Assembly (NCBI GenBank): GCA_963855995.1
Contig: OY979720.1
Location: 17,256,430-17,320,429, forward strand
Direction: 5' to 3'
DNA length: 64,000 nucleotides
Source: Muricea muricata
Taxonomy: Eukaryota; Cnidaria; Anthozoa; Malacalcyonacea; Plexauridae
The translations under genes were made by a program, and so were the position numbers. The notes beneath the pieces were generated by a model. That model was not told the origin of the DNA and did not search any database. It saw only the letters and a list, made by a program, of their open reading frames with translations. Positions 11,590-22,377 of the stretch are shown here, piece by piece; the stretch's first letter is position 1; each line of letters begins with the position of its first letter.

Positions 11590-12183
11590 ACGTGGATGAT
11601 GGCCAGTCTATAAGCTATGACTACTGGATGCTGTCTGCAAGTTTTCGTTCCTGTAAAGACTAACAGGCCATGTTTCATTCCCCTTTTCACGGCATTTGTG
11701 AGTATCTTGTTCTATTTTTACACATGCGGGTTAGTTGACATGTCTTACATTCCACAAGAGCTAGTTTCTCCACACTGAATTGTTATTTGCTGTTTGTATA
11801 TCGTCAAAAACATTTCTTTTTCATTGTTTTAGATCCAAGCGATTTCACTCCATGGATTTCATCGTAATTATTTTAAATTTTTTTATGCTTGTGTATTCCT
11901 AAATATTACCATGCTATAGATGCAGTACCGGCTGGGTGATATATACATTAACCGGTCGGTTTGGAAATTGCGTTTGTTATCATTCGCCACTGTTGTTGTT
12001 TTTTCATCGGAACTTATTTTGTTACGACGCTTTGACATTGCTGTATTGATGACTGTGTATTCACCTTTGTCTCTGTACATTATAAGTGACGTTAAATCGT
12101 CCTGTTGTATGGGTGCTGAGCGTTCAGTCAACAAGTCAGTAAAACTATTCGGATTTTACAAGGACCAATATTAAGCATTTACT

Positions 12184-12536
12184 AAACACCACAAAAAAAA
12201 GAAAGTTCCCCCGTGTCAATATATCAGTGGTGTAAGTTATTAACATACCTGTCAATGAATAACCTCATCTAGCGCTAGTTTGATCCGTGATTGTCGTTGG
12301 CTAAATGCTGTGAAGAATATTAATAGATCACAACTTTCATTGAAGTCAAAGAAGCTCAATTTCAACATTAGCATGTTTTTAAGTGATCTCTGTTAATTTT
12401 AAAATGGAGACTGTTTGCATTCGCACAGCTCGACCAAATACCATAACATCATATGGAGCTTGATGTCTTTCGTGAAGAACTGATTAGCTTTCAACTTGCC
12501 ATGTTAAGAGGGGGCCTTTCTTTTTGTGTGGTGTTT
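12184..12536. mobile_element. MITE-like element, about 353 bp
   Basis: The left end AAACACCACAAAAAAAAGAA and the right end (CTTTCTTTTTGTGTGGTGTT) are inverted repeats of about 30 bp extending into a G/C run (TTCCCCCG / AGAGGGGGCC). There is no ORF of note inside. Confidence 0.7.
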
Positions 12537-12819
12537 AAAATGATTTACAGCTACAAACTCAAAGAATCATTGCTCAAAGGAGAAGAAAAGTAAAACTGAG
12601 CCAGAATCATGCAGCATTGCCTTGTGTGACATAGGAAGATCTTTTTGAATGTAAACAATGCACTGTAAGACAAAGAGTGGTACAGAAGATTTCAATAATG
12701 TTGTTGTTGAATGCACTTGTGGGAGGTAGGTTTTAGGAGTGTTCCTGCACAGACCTCTCGATTAACCGTACGCATCAATTCTAATATGTCTTGGTGTTAT
12801 GTACCCAGGAAGACATGAT

Positions 12820-13041
12820 GTTTGTGGTGTTGCTCTGAAAGGTAGACTGCAAAGGTGTTGAGGAGAGGACGATCGAGGGGATTCAGGCAGGCTGATATAG
12901 TTAAATGGACCTGACCGCGTAGCTCAGTTGGTAGAGCGTTGGAATTGCCTTCCAAAGGTCGCAGGTTCGAATCCCGCCGTGGACAGTGAAATATTTGTCA
13001 GTCTGCCCGGTGTGGACGTAGATCAGAGAAACACCACAAAC
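12820..13041 (+). mobile_element. Short element with inverted ends enclosing a tRNA-derived SINE head
   Basis: The ends GTTTGTGGTGTTGCTCTGA (12820-12838) and TCAGAGAAACACCACAAAC (13023-13041) are near-perfect inverted repeats. Inside, 12913-12984 folds as a tRNA-like sequence: A box TAGCTCAGTTGGTAGAGC, anticodon arm TTGGA/TCCAA with TGC in the anticodon position, B box GGTTCGAATCC. It has mismatches in the acceptor (A-A) and T stems (A-C), so it is a tRNA-Ala-like SINE head rather than a working tRNA gene. The leader GACCTGACC recurs at 27588 and 56766. Confidence 0.6.
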
Positions 13042-13899
13042 AAAGTCATATATATTTCTGTTGTCTAAAGTTACCAACACCTCCGCTAGGTACGTTCACC
13101 ACTGCCTTTACGAAAGTAGTCTAAAGTGTGTTCATCAACAATCTGGAAAACTGATACTGGACATTTTAACCAAATGATATTTAGAATACACTGTAAATTT
13201 TACATATGACGAGCATATAATTAGTAAAACTAAACCAAATGATATTTAGAATACTGTAAATTTTGCATGACCAGCATATAATTAGTAAAACTAATTACAG
13301 TTAATTGTTATTAATTATCGTAATGATTACTTAATTATTGTATGCTGAACTATATTATTATCAATTACACGACGTTTTCAGTATAGATTTAAAATCATTT
13401 ATGTCCTTATTTACTGTACATTGTTTAAAAGTGCAATACTTGCATTTTACATCGTTGCTAGGGACATTAGTTGAAGCACTTGAAGGTCGCATTTGGCAGT
13501 AGTTGATTCTAGTTAGATTTTTGACCTAGGCGAGAGAAACGAAAGCCAGAAATAGCGTCTTAAAATTAGTAAAACTGCAAAGTTTCATTGCGAAATGTTG
13601 TAAAATGCCAAAAATATAGATTTTTACGCAGTTGTTGTACAGTTACTTGAATTAGTATTTACGCTCGGAAGTTTAAAATGTGGTAACATTTTTTGCGCCT
13701 TACGAATATACAAAATTTGTAAACAAACATGTACAAAAATTGTAAACTCCAAAGGATTATATTTTCCGCATTTTACAACTAAACTATGCAATTTTACTTA
13801 TTGTATTTACTCATTGCACTTTCTAGTTGTACTGATCTGTATTACAAAACCTTATCCATAGCTGGCATAATCTACAAATAGGCCGTATAGGTTTTGTGA

Positions 13900-14024
13900 G
13901 TGTGTGCCAATCAACCAATTAGGAAGAAGAATGGTTGTGATTGGCTGCTCAGTAATGGCGGGAAATTCATTCTTAACATGCGCGTGCGCAATGCGTACAA
14001 ATAATGTGCTTGAAGACTTTCAAG
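13900..14024 (+). promoter_or_regulatory. Probable POM121-like promoter with CCAAT, E2F-like and NRF1-like sites
   Basis: Within 125 bp of the start codon are CCAAT at 13907-13911 and 13915-13919, a reverse CCAAT (ATTGG) at 13940-13944, an E2F-like GGCGGGAAA at 13957-13965, and TGCGCGTGCGCA at 13979-13990, one base from the NRF1 consensus. There is no obvious TATA box. The cluster is typical of TATA-less promoters of widely expressed, cell-cycle-linked genes. Assignments rest on the consensus of these conserved factors and are not proof of binding. Confidence 0.5.
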
Positions 14025-17000
14025 ATGGCCGACACTGGGACCTTATTTTCTGTAGCGTTGGTGATTATAACGTTTTTCTTGTATGGTTTAAAATGGGCTG
14101 TCTTGGTAAGTATAACAGTCCTTCTTTGCCACGTTTTTCTGTCACTTTCAAATTCTCGTGGTGGTCAAAACGCGGTTAAAAAGTGGTCAAACGAGAGTAC
14201 AGAAACTAGATTGGAGGATCATTCGGCTATGGATTTATTATGTACTGGGAATTCGGATGGAGGGATGGAATCTAGCGGTTATGGAACTAGATTTTTACGG
14301 AATATAGTTAGGAGGAATCCAACCTTGACACAAGATTTGCCGTTTAATGATTCAGAGAGGCATAAAAGGTCGAGAAGGCGCCAAGGAGAGTCCATTTTGA
14401 GATCACAAGAACCACTTCTGTCTCGTGTTACAAAACATCTGTCATTCAAGTAAGTACAGCACAACTTTCCTGGAAACAATTTTGTCAGGCTTATGCAGGG
14501 AATGACTCCTTATTCAAGTTCTCTGTAGAAACATTTCTGTAGTTGGCAAGTTGCCAAGTTAATTGGCACTTGGAAACATTCCTGAATTATTTTAGGGCCA
14601 CATCAGTATTCAAGTCAAGGCCGTGAAGGGCGTGGCAGGGTCCTATTTCCATTCCCAAGCCCAATTTTTGACCCATTGTCCAAGTGCATTATTAGTCCTA
14701 GTGACTGTGTTGCTGAAATCTTGAACCCATTCCAATTTTCTATTTTTTTGCCATGGCATGGGGTCCCATTTTCCCTACAAAAAAGCCACTGTCCATACAA
14801 AAAGCCACTTTCCAGCTCTCATTTTGCCCCCTTAGGACCCAAGTCTGGCCAACCTACTTGCCGAAAATGCCACTTTGACATTTGCATAGCAATGTGATAT
14901 TGGACATTACGAGGCGGTGTACTGAGGGGGGTATGGGGTACAACACCCCCAGTTTGGGAACAGTGGTAAAACTAAATATGTGTGAAAAATGTTTGGTGGG
15001 TAATTAATTTTTTTGAAATGGTTTGAAGATTAACCAATAAAATTTAATTTGTCAGTAAAACGTGGAGTCTCCATATAAACACCCCTTTAAGTAGTTGCTT
15101 TGGTATGCTATTAGACATTACCCCTGAGTGGGGGAGGGAGGTGTGTCTATTTGTCTGCTTTGAACCATGGATTGTTACTGTACATTGAATAGTGTTATTT
15201 ACAATCATGATGAAAGTCAAATTATTTTTGTTCATTGCTAATAAATATCTGTGACTTTTGTTTCAAAATTTATTTTCAGCAATACATCATGCTATTATCC
15301 GAACAGGACAAAACTTTCTCTGTCATCCAATGACAGGTCTTTCCTAAGTCCTGCCCGGCAAGCAAGGTCGTATACATCTCCAACTTGGTACTCTCCTCAT
15401 GATACCGCACTACCATCCCAATCACCTTCAAAAACATCCAGTGTGATAGAAGAACGATACCATCCAGGACAATTCAGCATTGCCAGTCCTTCAAGAACTG
15501 ACTTGCCCTATGTATCAACTGTGAAGATCAGTCGACCTGGTGATGATGACTCTCGTTTTGCGCTGTGAGTCATTTTAGTCTCTGAAGTTTTCCCAAAAAG
15601 CCCTTAAAGGAATAACCAGCTGATAATTTGGGTTGTTCCTGCAAAAGTGCTATAACTGCCCCCCCCCCCCTCTACAATTAAAGGGCAAAGAGCTGGGGGC
15701 TGCATGTTAATATTGTCTAGGAGATCACACTTCTACCATAATTGCATTGTAGTTACAAGTCTCTTTTATAAACTATTGAGCCTGCAATCCTCTCTGAAAA
15801 AGGTTTAGGGTCATATGAATGTTTTTCAAATTTCAACAGGAAGGTTGATGAAGTAGGAGAAGCTTTAAACACTGTTTTAAATATATACAGTATGCTGCCA
15901 ATTTTATATGTCTTACACTTGGTAAAGAACTGTAACTACTACGGTTGAGGGCAGTCTACTACTGCCAGTGGATTTCAGTTCATTCTGATGGCTTAGTGGC
16001 CAAGGAGCAAGCTATCGACAGCCAGTGGCTGCTATGGTTGCTGCTAAACTCAAGGCCTGGTTTGCTATGAAATGTTTGGATCCTAATATTTTCACTTCTC
16101 TCTAAAAATCATTGAATTTCTTCCTAGTGAATCAATCCTTCACAAAAGGTTAGAAAGGACGAAAGATAATCCATGTAGTAGACAATCAGTTTTGCTTGCG
16201 CTTGGTCAAAAAAACAGGTCAGTTTTATGTTAACTAGATTAATAATTTATTCTTAGTGACTTTCACCAAAAAATCAGAACTTTGAATATGTTAAAAGAAA
16301 GCAGTTTCATTGTACCCCACAAAAATGTTTTCTTCCTAAGATTTTTGTAAGGGTATTTTACTTTAGGTTAAGTATGTTATGGATCAGCACAATTTTTGAT
16401 GTGGAACTTTTGTGGTGTTAACTCCAAACATCAATCAAACATTAAATATTTTCTTTAGAAAGCGTACAGCGTACGATTGCGACAGTTCTCTGGTGGAGTC
16501 TTATTCAGTAAAGAAAAGGTTAGCCAATGAATTCTCTTGTGTCATACAGTTGTAAATGTCAAATATGCCTGCGTGGAAATGACTTGAAGGATGGTTTTTA
16601 TGCCTGGTATAGAGCCTCTCCTTCCCTAATGCAGCCCTGTACTGTCCAATTACGAGTGCTTTCTCTTTCACGTTTTAGACGGCGTGATGATCTTGATGAC
16701 TTTCTTGAGGTTGTCAACGACCCATTATCATCGCCCTCTAAATACACCGCTCTCAAATCAACAAAAAGATCGTATCCTGACTCTGTTTCTGAGAAACCTT
16801 CGTTGGAAGTTACTAGAAAAAGAACCAAGGAGAACGCAATGAGATCTGGCAGTGGATCAAGTCCACTTTTGTAAGCACAAGTAACTTTAAAATCTTTGTG
16901 GGCTTGCACGTTCGCGAAAAACCGCGTGAAGCTATCATCCCAAAGCTTTCCATCCGTAAGCTCGAATCTTTATCAGTGCTAATAATGTGACTTGTCCTAA

Positions 17001-20000
17001 ATTACACGTCCCTTAAAGTGTCAATTTATTTGCGTGCGCCCATAAGGGAGGTGTAAATTTAAACGACTCGCGTTATTATAACTGATGAAGATCGGAGCTT
17101 ACGGATCGAAAGCTTTTTGGGATGATAAATGTGCGTGGTGTTTCCACCAAATTAAACTGAAACTCGTGATTCTTGCTGGTATTTTATGTAAAGATTTTAT
17201 TTTAGGAAGAATTCTATTGGCCATGAAGACAGTGGCGTGGATCTTGACTCTCCCGTGAAAGTTTCGCAGGAGAATTTCAGCCAAGGTAGAGTTCAGATGT
17301 TTTGCAACTCAAGTGATTGGGTAGAGTACACAATTTGATAAAATTACACAATTCAAAATGTACAATAATTAACCAAGTCATGATAAGTATCTTAGTTTCT
17401 CATGGAGCTGACGTCCAGACCGAAAAAATTTTCCTGCGAAATGTATGCTCCCTTGATTCACAACTGTATCATGTGTTGATGTGTGGCATGAGATTAGAAA
17501 GTCTACAGGCGGGCTTGGCCCTCCCTCTCCTGCCGTAATTAGCAACCAGCCAATTTGCAATCTTCGGCAGTTGATCTCAAATTGATAAACACAGTAGACT
17601 GTTGTTTTTTAGGCAAAGTTGTTCAGCCGGTCAAAGCGAAGAAGCGAAAATCTGTGACTTTTTCTGACACACTTGTGAATGGACCCAATATTGAAAAACG
17701 TTCTCCCCAAACATCAGATGATAGAAAAACCCAAAATGGGGATAACTTGATGAAAGATTCTGACGATGATAATTTACCAGTGTTTCGGGTAAGTTTGGTT
17801 AAGGCAGATTCACACCTGCGGATTCTAGTGCGATTTTCTACTTTGTTGTAAGAAAGCTGAATAGCGATATCCACTGGATTGTGATTTTCTTAACCTTTCT
17901 AAACATGTTCAGTAACTGGTAAAACCCATATTAGTTCCGCATTTTCGAGTTAAAGTCACTGAACATCGAAAATATACAATACGCATATAAAGCTTAGTGA
18001 TCCGGTAGATAGCGTTTCTCATCTTTCGTATGCCCATTCACTGAAGTGAATTTGAAGGTGGATGTTTGTTTACACTAATCTTTACTTTTCAGACTGGTTT
18101 TTCCCCACGCAAATCGCTTCAACCAGAATATTTGTCATCTTTGGCTAACCGAACGGAGGTATGTAAATTACTCGCGAAAGAAACTCGTGAAATTTCAGAG
18201 ACATTGTAAAACTATGAAGGAGGATGCGTGTGCGACTCTATGTTTTTGTATGTTGCTAGCACAAGAGGTCCCCTCGTCGTAGCCGCGGTTCAAATATAAC
18301 TGCCAAAGATCTTCAAGAAAACAGGAGGGAAGCTTGGAGACGATCACAGAAACTGTTAGATGAAGTGGAGGAATCGTTTTCAAGAGAGATTGGTAGGCTT
18401 GTCCTGGCTACTTTCTTTTAATTTAACTCTTTTTTTAGTCTGTTTGATGATTTCCCCATATATGCCAGTGTACTACTATATTCTTGGGTTTCACTATGCC
18501 ATTATGTAGTGAATCCGGGTGGGGGAAAACCTCTAATGTATTGAAGTGAGCAAATGATATCAAGCACATATACTGATTTCCTCTAATGTAGAGTTGACCC
18601 ACTAAAATCTGTGACGCGACGTGAAACCCAAGAATAAAGTAGTCATTTCGTATTTGAGCTGGATTGTTTGGAGAGACACTGCGACAGAGAGGTTTTTTTT
18701 TTTTTGAAATAATGAGGCATCTTTTATATTTACTTGCTTCCATTTTAACTTTTTCTTTCCAGCCACTTTGCATTGCCCCTCTAAATAAATTATAGACGCT
18801 TTGTGGTTGGCAATCTAGAAATGGCTAAGCTGAACGCATAGATGATCAAAGCAGGGGGGGGGGGGTAACTAGCATCGTGAATAATTGCCGTTACTACATT
18901 TTTTCAATTTCAAAATCTTAGGATCAACGCAATTGTCGGTTGTGCAGACGATTTCAACAACGACTATTACGTCATCTTTGCCCTCGACTGCCATGTCGTC
19001 ACTTCCGGTTTCTGACATACCATCCACTGGTGTACAGACAACAGCAAGTCGACCTAAAACCATCTTGACTGGTCATTTCACCAACTTCAGTGGTGTCGAT
19101 CAGACAAGCCGTACGAATTCAGCCAATATAGGTAGTTCAAATACACTACTTGCTGACGCAGATGCGAAACTACAAAGTGGGATTCTTAGTGGATCAACAG
19201 GGACAGGTGGTTTGACGTTGGATTCATCAAAAAGTTCTTCAAAATCCCCAAGTATCACCGGGTTATTTGGTGGTACTTCAAGTACAGCTGCAGTATCGTT
19301 GTCAGCACCCTCACTGTCAGTGAACAATACTTCAACCAAGGCAAATACAACTACTCAACAATCGCCGTTTAGTTTGCAACCTTCTGTTACGTCATCCAAC
19401 GCAGCTTCAATTACAGGCATTTCATCAACTACGCATGTCACTCAGAATGCAAACCCTGGTCTTTTTAATTTTAAAACAAGCTCCCAAACGACAAATGGTA
19501 CTGGTACCAGTGTATCTGCAGGTCAGTCTGGATTGTCATTTCCTGCATCTGCAGTCACGAAAACAACCTCAGCCAGCGGCTTCTCTGCGCCTGCTGTACT
19601 AGAAGGAAACGTCAGCGGTGGGTTTACGTTCGCTACACAGCAGGGACAAAACACATCCGCTCAAAAGAGTTCTACTTTCACTGCGCCGGTGACAGAGAAA
19701 CCAAATATCACCAGCGGCTTTAGCTTCACTGCGCCCACGAACGATAAACAAACTACCAGTGGTGGTTTTACCTTCGTTGCGCCGACGAACGATAAACAAG
19801 CAAGCAGCAATGGGTTTAGGTTTACTGCGCCCACGGACAATAAACAAGCGACCAGCGGTGGTTTTAGCTTTACTGCGCCGACGAGCGATAAACAAGCTAC
19901 CAGCGGTGGTTTTAGTTTTACTGCGCCCACAAACGATAAACAGGCTACCAGTGGTGGTTTTAGTTTTACTGCGCCCACGAACGATAAACAAGCTACCAGC

Positions 20001-21276
20001 GGTGGCTTTAGCTTCACGGCGCCGACAAACAACAAACAAGCTACCAGCAGTGGTTTTAGCTTTACTGCGCCCACGAGTGATAAACAACCGACCAGCAGTA
20101 GCTTTGCCTTTACAGCGCCCTCGAATAATAAACAAGGGACCAGCGGTAGCTTTCCTTTCACTGCGCTCACGAATGATAAAGCAAATGCCAGCGGTGGATT
20201 TCAATTTACTGCGCCCACAAATGTTACAACAAGTGCCAGCGGTGGTTTTCAATTTGCAGCTCCAGCAGTGAACAACAACAATAACAACAATTTTACTGTA
20301 CCCACGGTTCCTAAAGCCAGTAACTCTAAAGGTGGATTTACATTCAATTCAGGAAACAAGCCTTTAAACACCGCCCAGAATGCTCCGATCTCATTTAATT
20401 TCGGTAAGTGGAATTCATGCTGTATATTAACAGTGTTTCGCTGGTGTCTTGAGGGTATTTTTTTACAAAATTAACACAGCGGATAGGGAAAAACGACGGG
20501 GTTGGAAAGAGTGAATTTCATCGTCGGGCTTTGTTTGACAATTGGTTTTGTGTTTGAGTAGAAAACTTAGAAATAACGCTATTTTTTCTCAAATCTTGCT
20601 TAGGGCAATAATAGTACACCCTTAAAAACGCACAAGTTGTTGTAAACCAACAAACATATTGTTACACACTAGTTATGTTCGTAAAGCTTGTTCTTAGTTT
20701 GTCATAACAAGTTTAGAAACAAGCTGTTAACAACTAGAACAAGGATGTTACAAGACTGAAGAAACAGGGTTGTAACAATATCATGTCTTACCTGTATCAC
20801 CCATGTTGGGACAACTTTGCAACAAGTCTGATAATGTGAACAAGGTTGTTACAAGTTGTTAACAGTTTGTTCTAAACTTCTTCTAGCAACTTGTGACGAG
20901 CCATGCGTACAGAACTTCTTTGGCAATGGACCATTCGCCTTTTAGACAAACTTTTGAATTAGGGATGTTTATTAGAACTGCTGAAAAAAGCATCCTAAAT
21001 TTAGTAAAATGGTGAAGTTTGGTTGCAAAATATTGTAATCTTTTCAGCTGTGCTAATGAATATTCCTAATTTCAAATTTTGTTTAAAAGGGGAATCGTCC
21101 TGCTTCTAATCAATTCTCTGACAGTCCAGTTCTATCTTCTTTCAGGTTCTCCCCCTCCTGCGGGCGGTTTTAATTTTGCGGGTGGATTTGCGTCGTCCAC
21201 TCCCATACCCACAAATTCGGGCAGAACGAGCAGCACGGTGGCGAAAACGAGACAACGGAGACGCGCAAGAAAATAG
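14025..21276 (+). CDS. POM121: POM121-like nuclear pore membrane nucleoporin
   Basis: Eleven exons join in phase: 14025-14449, 15280-15564, 16128-16217, 16459-16518, 16679-16870, 17206-17285, 17613-17788, 18093-18158, 18260-18392, 18922-20403, 21146-21276 (1039 aa). Residues about 5-33 form a membrane anchor (TGTLFSVALVIITFFLYGLK). A basic, Ser/Pro-rich middle follows, with lysine/arginine clusters (KAKKRKSVTF at 385-394, RKRTKE) of the kind that bind importins. Then comes a Ser/Thr-rich FG domain, and finally a strongly basic C terminus (TRQRRRARK). POM121 has the same order: transmembrane helix, nuclear localisation signals, FG repeats, basic end. It anchors the pore scaffold to the envelope. 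The ATG at 14025 (CAAGATGG) is preferred over the upstream in-frame ATG at 14004. AATAAA signals follow the stop (about 21307 and 21341). Confidence 0.85.
16938..17132. mobile_element. GATCCG-hairpin foldback family, copy 1 (POM121-like intron 5)
   Basis: The arms 16938-16985 and 17083-17130 are inverted copies carrying CATCCGTAAGCTCGAATCTT and CTGATGAAGATCGGAGCTTA, each itself a small hairpin. Related copies lie at 25795-25890, 41823-42066 and 46380-46515. A partial right terminus (GCGTGGTGTTTCCACCAAAT) follows at about 17134. Confidence 0.75.
19612..20270 (+). repeat. 48-bp coding tandem array of FG repeats
   Basis: About thirteen units of 16 codons have the consensus SGGFSFTAPTNDKQAT (protein residues about 735-952). 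Third-position variation between units is modest, which suggests ongoing unit turnover. Each unit carries a GF.F core, the hydrophobic cohesive motif of nucleoporins. Long ORFs on the minus strand and in the other plus frame here are by-products of the periodicity. Confidence 0.9.
20635..20895. repeat. AACAAGTTGTT-type degenerate short-repeat tract
   Basis: The tract is built of loosely repeated, self-complementary words such as TTGTTACAAGTTGTTAACA and AACAAGCTGTTAACAAC in POM121-like intron 10. Similar tracts occur at about 46228-46330, 50020-50200, 53195-53400, 57310-57420 and 59200-59470. Confidence 0.6.
20925..21080. mobile_element. Short copy of palindromic element family B
   Basis: The left end (GGACCATTCGCCTTTTAGAC, then AAACTTTTGAATTAGG) mirrors the right end (CTAATTTCAAATTTTGTTTA, AAAGGGGAATCGTCC). 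The arms match those of the full-length element at 28640-29035, so this copy seems internally deleted. Confidence 0.65.
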
Positions 21277-22377
21277 CGGAACAAAATTTAGCAAAGTAGA
21301 ATCGGAAATAAAAGTGAATTTTATAGAATATTCCTTAGATAATAAACTATTTTTCATACAAAAATACAAAAATAGAAATTTGTTCATGTAGATAAATTTA
21401 TCTAAAAGCGTTTGTAAAAAAGTCAATTAAACTTATTAAATCTTAGTTTAGATAACTGACGCTCATGGTTCGCTTTCGGAACTAATGTTGAATAGGGCGT
21501 AAAAAGAAGGGCCACTCACGTGAACCTTTAAAGTTTGTGTTTCCGCGCATTTCGCATGTTCATTTTTTAGCCAGTTAATTAATTGCAGTTTCTGGCCAAT
21601 GAAAACGATGAACTGGTGATCCACGCCATCACCGAACGTTTGGCCAATCAGTTACAATTTCAGAACCATCCTCAGAGATATGAAAAACTAGATTCATATT
21701 AATATAAATCTAGTTTTTCAGTAACATTAAATCAGGGGGGACATGTTGCACTGCTGAGTGGCCTAACTATTAACTCGCTATAGTGTGCTAATTTTTAGCA
21801 TTTACCATAAATTGTGAATCATGGAGATATCAGGTAGAATGAGCTTGGTGACGGGGGGGGGGAGGGGGACTTTGCAGGAAAAAATGAACTTGAAGGAGTC
21901 CGATAACGAGTTATACAAAGTGTACTAAAATGACCCTAGATATTGAAAATGATCGATTAGAATTTCACTGGCTAGCTCGAAGTTAAATCCACGAGTTCGC
22001 ACAGGGACATAACCATAACTTTTAAACAGGGAGGAGCTCTGTGGAGACTAATATCTATGATAGCCGAGGAGTCTGAATTTGGGCATTGCCGTTTATAGCC
22101 ATATCGGCATCATTGTCGAGGTGAAAATGTCTTGAATATCTACAGATGGAGGTTTTCACGACACTTCCAGTCTTCCACGTCGTTCTAATGTCGTCTTTCG
22201 TCTTCGAAAACTTTCTATCAAAAACAGGGGGGAGCGCGGCTTCTTTGGCTTGGGCGTCTGTGTTATGATGCGCCTTCTGGAGGAGAATGGTAACTAATGA
22301 CATGTAATAACATTGTTTCAATTTTCGTTCAGTCGCATATTCCATTGAAAAGCGGGCATTTTTAAAAACATTACAAA
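21277..22377. other. POM121-like 3' flank and upstream region of the JmjC-AKR gene
   Basis: There is no gene. A 25-bp word (GAGATATGAAAAACTAGATT and its next five bases, 21675-21699) is part of a small palindrome and recurs at 47398-47422. CCAAT words lie in GGCCAATGAAAA (about 21595) and TTGGCCAATCAG (about 21640). An 11-base G run lies near 21854. The transcription start of the downstream gene cannot be fixed. Confidence 0.45.

Larger units (their letters stand above)
11590..13899. other. Intergenic region between the DED-RING and POM121-like genes
   Basis: There is no credible gene. AATAAA overlaps the stop codon of the DED-RING gene (11585-11590) but is unlikely to be its only poly(A) signal. 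The region holds the elements listed separately at 12184-12536 and 12820-13041. It also holds a two-copy tandem repeat (CCAAATGATATTTAGAATAC at about 13171 and 13236) and a diverged inverted repeat at about 13560-13830 related to the element at 28640-29035. Confidence 0.5.

Noticed and set aside
12913-12984. Functional tRNA-Ala(TGC) gene
   Set aside because: There are mismatches in the acceptor and T stems, and the same leader precedes two degraded tRNA-like copies elsewhere, so it is better read as a SINE head.
19599-20271. Long minus-strand and alternate plus-frame ORFs across the FG repeats
   Set aside because: They are frame shadows of a 48-bp periodic coding array; the compositions are repetitive and only the POM121-like frame joins flanking exons in phase.
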